Below, piece after piece: positions 60,308 to 64,000 of a DNA stretch of 64,000 nucleotides. The notes under the pieces were generated by a model, which searched no databases, was not told the origin of the DNA, and was given only the letters and a program-made list of their open reading frames with translations. Origin of the DNA: Amorphus coralli DSM 19760. Its GTDB lineage: Bacteria; Pseudomonadota; Alphaproteobacteria; Rhizobiales; Amorphaceae. The stretch is from assembly GCF_000374525.1 (NCBI RefSeq), contig NZ_KB894576.1:1-64000 (forward strand). Reading direction: 5' to 3'. The position numbers and the translations under genes were made by a program. Within the stretch, counting starts at the first letter, position 1; every line of letters begins with the position of its first letter.

Positions 60308-60892
60308 GTGGCAGACAACGATCCATACGCCGATCTGGTGGAGGCGGTGGCGGCCACGCGGGATCGGGAAGCCTTCGCCGCCCTGTTCGATCATTTCGCG
60401 CCGCGCATCAACGCCTTCCTGATGCGGCTCGGCACCGACAATGGCAGCGCCGAGGAACTTACCCAGGAGGTGATGGTCACGCTGTGGCGCAAGGCGAGCC
60501 TGTTCGACCGCTCCAAGTCGTCGGTCGCCACCTGGCTGTTCCGCATCGCGCGCAACCGCCGGATCGACCTCGCCCGCCGCGACAAATCCTCGAAACTGGA
60601 CCCCGACGAGCCGACGCTGCAGCCGGCGCCCGCCACCGACCCCGGCGAGGAGCTCGACGCGCGCGACCGCGAGGTGCGCGTCCGCCGGGCGCTGACCGAG
60701 CTTCCGCCCGAGCAAATCGAGCTGGTCCGCCTTGCCTTCTTCTCCGGCCTCTCCCATTCCGAAATCGCGGATGAGACCGGCCTGCCGCTCGGCACGGTCA
60801 AGTCGCGGATCCGGCTCGCCTTCGGGCGTCTTCGGCGCGAACTGGGCACTGACGCGCCGGAGGCCGTCGGCGGGCCCGAGCCCCCCGGCTGA
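60308..60892 (+). CDS. ECF-family RNA polymerase sigma factor (RpoE-like)
   Basis: A 194-residue ECF sigma factor. Region 2 is at about 20-85 (AFAALFDHFAPRINAFLM, SAEELTQEVMVTLWRKA, VATWLFRIARNRRIDLARR) and region 4 at about 115-175 (ALTELPPEQIELVRLAFFSGLSHSEIADETGLPLGTVKSRIRLAFGRLR). By eye it resembles the RpoE-ChrR (ECF11-like) group that responds to singlet oxygen. In that group a zinc anti-sigma gene (chrR) follows directly; here the next gene is a quinone oxidoreductase, so the cognate anti-sigma is elsewhere or absent. The start is read as GTG at 60308 without a strong ribosome site. Confidence 0.9.
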   Translation: MADNDPYADLVEAVAATRDREAFAALFDHFAPRINAFLMRLGTDNGSAEELTQEVMVTLWRKASLFDRSKSSVATWLFRIARNRRIDLARRDKSSKLDPDEPTLQPAPATDPGEELDARDREVRVRRALTELPPEQIELVRLAFFSGLSHSEIADETGLPLGTVKSRIRLAFGRLRRELGTDAPEAVGGPEPPG

Positions 60893-60944
60893 CCGGCGTC
60901 GACCGCCGATCTGCTTTCCCGGCTAACAAAAGGACCGAGTTATC

Positions 60945-61916
60945 GTGCGCGCCGTACTGAGCAGAGAGCCCGGACCGCCTGCCTCCCTGGTGGTCGAGGA
61001 CGTTGCAACACCGGAACCCGGCCCGGGCGACGTGCTCGTGCGGGTCGAGGCCGCCGCTCTGAACTTCTTCGACACGCTGATCATCAAGGATCGCTACCAG
61101 TACAAGCCCGAGCGGCCCTTCTCGCCGTCGGCCGAGTTCTGCGGCCGAATCGTTGCGCTTGGCGCAGATGTGGAGGGGTTTGCGGAGGGCGACAGGGTCG
61201 TCGCCTATATCGGCTGGGGCGCTGCACGGGAGTTCGTCACAGCGAAGGCCTCGGCCCTGGTGAAGGTCCCCGACGCGGTTCCGAGCGACGTGGCCGCCAC
61301 CGTGATCGTCACCTACGGCACCACGCTCTATGCCCTGCGCGACCGCGGCGACCTGAAGCCCGGCGAGACGCTGGCGGTCCTGGGCGCATCCGGCGGCACC
61401 GGACAGGCAGCGGTGGAGATTGGCAAGGCGATGGGCGCACGCGTCATCGCCTGCGCCTCGTCCGCGGACAAGGTGGCGTTCGCCCGCTCTCTCGGCGCCG
61501 ACGAGGGGGTCAATTATGACAGCGAATCGCTGAAGGACCGGCTTAAGGAGATCTCCGGCGGCGGCGTGGACGTTGTCTACGATCCCGTCGGCGGACCGCT
61601 GGCGGAAAAAGCGCTGCGGGCGCTGGGCTGGCTTGGCCGCTTCCTGGTGATCGGTTTTGCCTCCGGCGACATCCCGAAGATCCCGCTCAACCTGGCGCTC
61701 CTGAAAAGCTGCGACATTCGCGGCGTGTTCTGGGGCGCCGCTGTCGACCGCGATCCGGCCGGCCAGCGCGCCAACGTGCGCCAGCTCCTCGACTGGGTTG
61801 CCGAGGGCCGGCTGAAGCCGCACGTCGATGCGACCTATCCGTTGGAGGAGACGGTCACCGCGCTCAATCGCCTCGCCGCCCGTGACGTGAAAGGCAAGCT
61901 CGTCGTCACGCCGTGA
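60945..61916 (+). CDS. NADPH:quinone oxidoreductase family protein
   Basis: A 323-residue MDR-family enzyme without zinc ligands, of the quinone/enone reductase type. The N-terminal GroES-like domain has the NFFDTLIIKDRYQ segment, and the NADPH motif GASGGTGQAAVEIGKAMG is near residue 150. The GTG start at 60945 follows AAAAGGA. It lies 52 bases after the ECF sigma gene on the same strand and may belong to its operon, which would suit an oxidative-stress role. Its 3' end overlaps the convergent DUF1232 gene by 11 bases. Confidence 0.9.
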   Translation: MRAVLSREPGPPASLVVEDVATPEPGPGDVLVRVEAAALNFFDTLIIKDRYQYKPERPFSPSAEFCGRIVALGADVEGFAEGDRVVAYIGWGAAREFVTAKASALVKVPDAVPSDVAATVIVTYGTTLYALRDRGDLKPGETLAVLGASGGTGQAAVEIGKAMGARVIACASSADKVAFARSLGADEGVNYDSESLKDRLKEISGGGVDVVYDPVGGPLAEKALRALGWLGRFLVIGFASGDIPKIPLNLALLKSCDIRGVFWGAAVDRDPAGQRANVRQLLDWVAEGRLKPHVDATYPLEETVTALNRLAARDVKGKLVVTP

Positions 61917-62319
61917 CGTCGGCGTCCACGGTCTTGCCCGCGGGCCGCTGCTTGAGCCCGAGCACCCGGCGCGCCTCGCGGCGGTGATCGTCCTTGATGT
62001 GCGTGGTGGCCAGCGCGATCACGCCCAGCAGCACCGAGGCGTCGTCTGCAAAGCCGATGCCGAGCAGCAGGTCCGGGATCATGTCCGTCGGCAGCACGAA
62101 ATAACCAAGCGCGCCGAACAGCATCGCGCGCACGCGGATCGGCGTCTTCGGATCCAGCGCGCAATAGTAGGCGGCCACCAGATCCTCGACGAACGGGATC
62201 TGGCCCACCGCCCGCTTCAGCGTGTGCCAGAACCGGTTGCGCACGACCTCTTCCCGGGCGAAGGGATGCTCCGGCGGCAGGATTTCCGGTTCGGCCTGTT
62301 TGCGACGTCGTCCGATCAT
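61906..62319 (-). CDS. DUF1232 (YkvA) family protein
   Basis: A 137-residue protein with the DUF1232 core LVAAYYCALDPKTPIRVRAMLFGALGYFVLPTDMIPD, a short hydrophobic hairpin region typical of YkvA-type proteins, which are probably membrane-associated. The polar, basic N-terminus (MIGRRRKQ) is cytoplasmic. Function is unknown. It lies downstream of the pterin dehydratase gene on the same strand with a 45-base gap. Confidence 0.9.
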   Translation of the reverse strand: MIGRRRKQAEPEILPPEHPFAREEVVRNRFWHTLKRAVGQIPFVEDLVAAYYCALDPKTPIRVRAMLFGALGYFVLPTDMIPDLLLGIGFADDASVLLGVIALATTHIKDDHRREARRVLGLKQRPAGKTVDADVTA

Positions 62320-62364
62320 CTGCGATCATTCTCCGTATGTGTGGCGCGGCGTCCGGCGGCGGAC

Positions 62365-62658
62365 TCAGTCGCCAACGAGCGCATTCATCTTGCGCGCCAT
62401 GTCCACGTCGAGCGCCGTCAGGCCGCCCGCATCGTGGGTCGACAACGTCACGTCCACCGTCCTATAGACGTTCGACCATTCCGGATGGTGGTCGAACTTC
62501 TCGGCGATCAGAGCGACCTGGGTCATGAAGCCGAACGCCTCCCGGAAGTTTCGGAAGGTGAAGGTTCGCGTGATCGCGTCGCGCCCGTCGACCGGCGTCC
62601 AGCCGGCCAGCGAGGACAGCGCCTCCTCGCGCTCCGAGGCGGTCAGTCGATCAGCCAT
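62365..62658 (-). CDS. Pterin-4a-carbinolamine dehydratase
   Basis: A 97-residue enzyme (PhhB/PCD) that dehydrates 4a-hydroxytetrahydrobiopterin, recycling the cofactor of aromatic amino-acid hydroxylases. The active-site block [10 protein letters not shown] carries the paired histidines, and the second histidine region follows in [12 protein letters not shown]. The ATG at 62658 has a GGAGAA site. No phenylalanine hydroxylase gene is adjacent, which is common for this family; a pterin-recycling role for molybdopterin-type cofactors has also been suggested for such stand-alone genes. Confidence 0.93.
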   Translation of the reverse strand: MADRLTASEREEALSSLAGWTPVDGRDAITRTFTFRNFREAFGFMTQVALIAEKFDHHPEWSNVYRTVDVTLSTHDAGGLTALDVDMARKMNALVGD

Positions 62659-62793
62659 GAAACGTTCTCCGTGGTCTTCGAGACTTCAGATGGGGACGCT
62701 ATCGGTGAACGTCGAGGGGCCAATCCCCGTTCCCCGAAGGTCCATCGGGGCGCGCGGCGTCCTCCCAACCCAGCGCCCTGAGGTGGAAACGTC

Positions 62794-63267
62794 ATGTCCA
62801 ACGAGGCCGTCCGGTCGATCCTGTTCGTCTGCCTCGGCAACATCTGCCGATCCCCCATCGCCGCGGGCGTGATGCGGTCGCTCGTCGCCGATGCCCAGCC
62901 GCCGATTGCCGTGGATTCGGCCGGTGTCGGCCCCTGGCACGTGGGCAAGGCCCCGGATGGTCGCGCCATCGCCACGGCCCAGCGCCGCGGTGTCGACCTG
63001 GCCGACGACCGGGCCCGGATGCTTGCGGAGGACGATTTCCGGACCTTCGACCTGATCCTGGCCATGGACGCGCAGGTGCTGGCCGACGTCTGGCAGCGCG
63101 CGCCGGCCGACGCCACCGCGCAGATCGGCCTGTTCCGCAAGGTGGCCGAAGACGTCGATCGCGACGTCGACGATCCCTACTATGGCGGTGATGACGGCTT
63201 CGAGCGGGTCTACGACGAGATCGAGACGGCCGCGAAAACCCTGCTGGAAAACCTGCCGCGAAACTGA
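62794..63267 (+). CDS. Low molecular weight protein-tyrosine phosphatase
   Basis: A 157-residue phosphatase. The P-loop CLGNICRS at 13-20 holds the nucleophile C13 and R19, and the general acid is the aspartate in DVDDPYYGG near 130. Length is normal. In bacteria such enzymes act on exopolysaccharide tyrosine kinases or as free phosphatases; no wzc or wza gene adjoins it here, so the target is unknown. The ATG at 62794 follows GAGGTGGAA. It converges with the pcaB-type gene, 13 bases apart. Confidence 0.93.
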   Translation: MSNEAVRSILFVCLGNICRSPIAAGVMRSLVADAQPPIAVDSAGVGPWHVGKAPDGRAIATAQRRGVDLADDRARMLAEDDFRTFDLILAMDAQVLADVWQRAPADATAQIGLFRKVAEDVDRDVDDPYYGGDDGFERVYDEIETAAKTLLENLPRN

Positions 63268-63280
63268 CCCTCGTCGGCCT

Positions 63281-64000
63281 CTAGCCGTCTCCCCGGGCCT
63301 CGGCCAGCACCCGGTCGATGAAGGCGTCCGCCACCCCCAGGTGAGCGGCCGGGTCGGAAAAGGCCGACCAGTCGATGGGCGCGTCGGTCAGCTCCGACAG
63401 GGCCTCGGCGAGATCCTTGCCGCTCTGCGTGGCCTTTTTCACCAGCCCCTGGGCCTCCTCCCGCGGCATGTGCTGCGACAGGACGAAGCTTGCCGCCTCG
63501 GCAAGCGTCGGCCCGCCGGCCCGCGCCGCCATGGCGTCCTCCACCACGACGAGCGCCCCCAGAAGATCGATGGCGTGCAGCAGCGCGCCGCCCGTGGCGG
63601 CCGCCATTTCCGGCAGCGTCGCCCATTCCACCGACCAGGCCGCACCGTCACGCTCCTCCGCGTGGATGGCGCCCTGCGCAAGCGTACCGAGACTGCCGGC
63701 GGTGAACCGGGCAAGCGCGACCAGAAGCTCCGCCGACACCGGGTTCGCCTTCTGCGGCATGGTCGACGAGCCGCCGCCCGACCCGGGCCTGAGCTCCGCC
63801 ACCTCGCTGCGCGCCAGGAGCGCGACATCGGTGCCGATCTTGCCGAGGCTGGCCGTCACGCCCGCCAGCCATGCCCCGCACTCGAGAATCCCGTCGCGCT
63901 GGGTGTGCCACGGCATCGGCGGCACGCAGAGGCCGAGCTCCTGCGCCAGTCCCTGCATCACCCGCACGCCATCGGCGCCGATCGCCGACGCGGTTCCGCC
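63281..64000 (-). CDS. pcaB: 3-carboxy-cis,cis-muconate cycloisomerase, N-terminus beyond the window
   Basis: At least 239 C-terminal residues of a fumarase/aspartase-superfamily enzyme; the frame is open to the right edge, so the start is missing. The superfamily signature SSTMPQKANP is present, preceded by the GGTASAIG motif at the edge and WHTQRDGILE. The gene-specific pattern fits PcaB, which lactonises 3-carboxy-cis,cis-muconate in the protocatechuate branch of the beta-ketoadipate pathway. The truncated C-terminus is of PcaB length rather than adenylosuccinate lyase length. Other pca genes may lie to the right. Confidence 0.85.
   Translation of the reverse strand, partial: GGTASAIGADGVRVMQGLAQELGLCVPPMPWHTQRDGILECGAWLAGVTASLGKIGTDVALLARSEVAELRPGSGGGSSTMPQKANPVSAELLVALARFTAGSLGTLAQGAIHAEERDGAAWSVEWATLPEMAAATGGALLHAIDLLGALVVVEDAMAARAGGPTLAEAASFVLSQHMPREEAQGLVKKATQSGKDLAEALSELTDAPIDWSAFSDPAAHLGVADAFIDRVLAEARGDG

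Overview
The window reads as a high-GC alphaproteobacterial chromosome segment, most likely Hyphomicrobiales (Rhizobiales). Evidence for this is the gene order ubiG / lysC-ptsP-prfA-prmC-DUF4167-clpB, the atpHAGDC operon lying next to priA, fsa and xerC, and order-typical small families (IalB, DUF6111, DUF1285, DUF4167). I see no rRNA, tRNA, CRISPR array, insertion sequence, prophage or attachment site. The stretch looks like stable core chromosome with a few accessory loci. Very long open frames opposite real genes are GC-driven shadows and are left out.

Layout. 1-4054: zinc alcohol dehydrogenase and a divergent M23 peptidase. 4092-13855: leftward core block clpB, DUF4167, prmC, prfA, ptsP (EI-Ntr), lysC; ubiG diverges from it. 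14786-21096: FUSC membrane protein with an aminotransferase, a PEP-mutase/isocitrate-lyase-like enzyme, a D-2-hydroxyacid dehydrogenase and a DMT exporter. 21273-29527: a divergent accessory locus. Leftward it encodes an NMT1/THI5-type ABC importer, a CodA-like deaminase, an FAD-linked oxidase and a flavodoxin-fold reductase, with a MarR regulator beyond. Rightward it encodes a Rid protein and a creatininase-family hydrolase. It looks like uptake and breakdown of a small cyclic nitrogen compound. 29522-34967: a CyaC-like adenylate cyclase (SQR-like membrane domain, 2Fe-2S domain, cyclase), an ArgE-type deacetylase, a GGDEF protein and a GNAT enzyme.

35020-44992: a MoxR / DUF58 / BatA-DUF4159 / vWA-like membrane operon, then the rightward set DUF1285, CoA pyrophosphatase, DUF6111, CCA-adding enzyme. 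45069-51625: a serine hydrolase convergent with the F1 ATPase operon. 51834-58010: priA, fsa, xerC, a DsbA-family isomerase, a DUF3833 lipoprotein and a LysE exporter. 58116-64000: rlmN, an IalB protein, an ECF sigma factor with no adjacent anti-sigma gene, a quinone oxidoreductase, DUF1232, pterin-4a-carbinolamine dehydratase, a low-molecular-weight phosphatase and a pcaB gene cut by the window edge.

The points most worth following are the deaminase/creatininase/Rid locus, whose deaminase and Rid protein both lack a family-defining residue; the redox-type adenylate cyclase; the orphan ECF sigma factor; and the MoxR/vWA operon. All family calls come from reading the translated sequence by eye. 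No database search was run.
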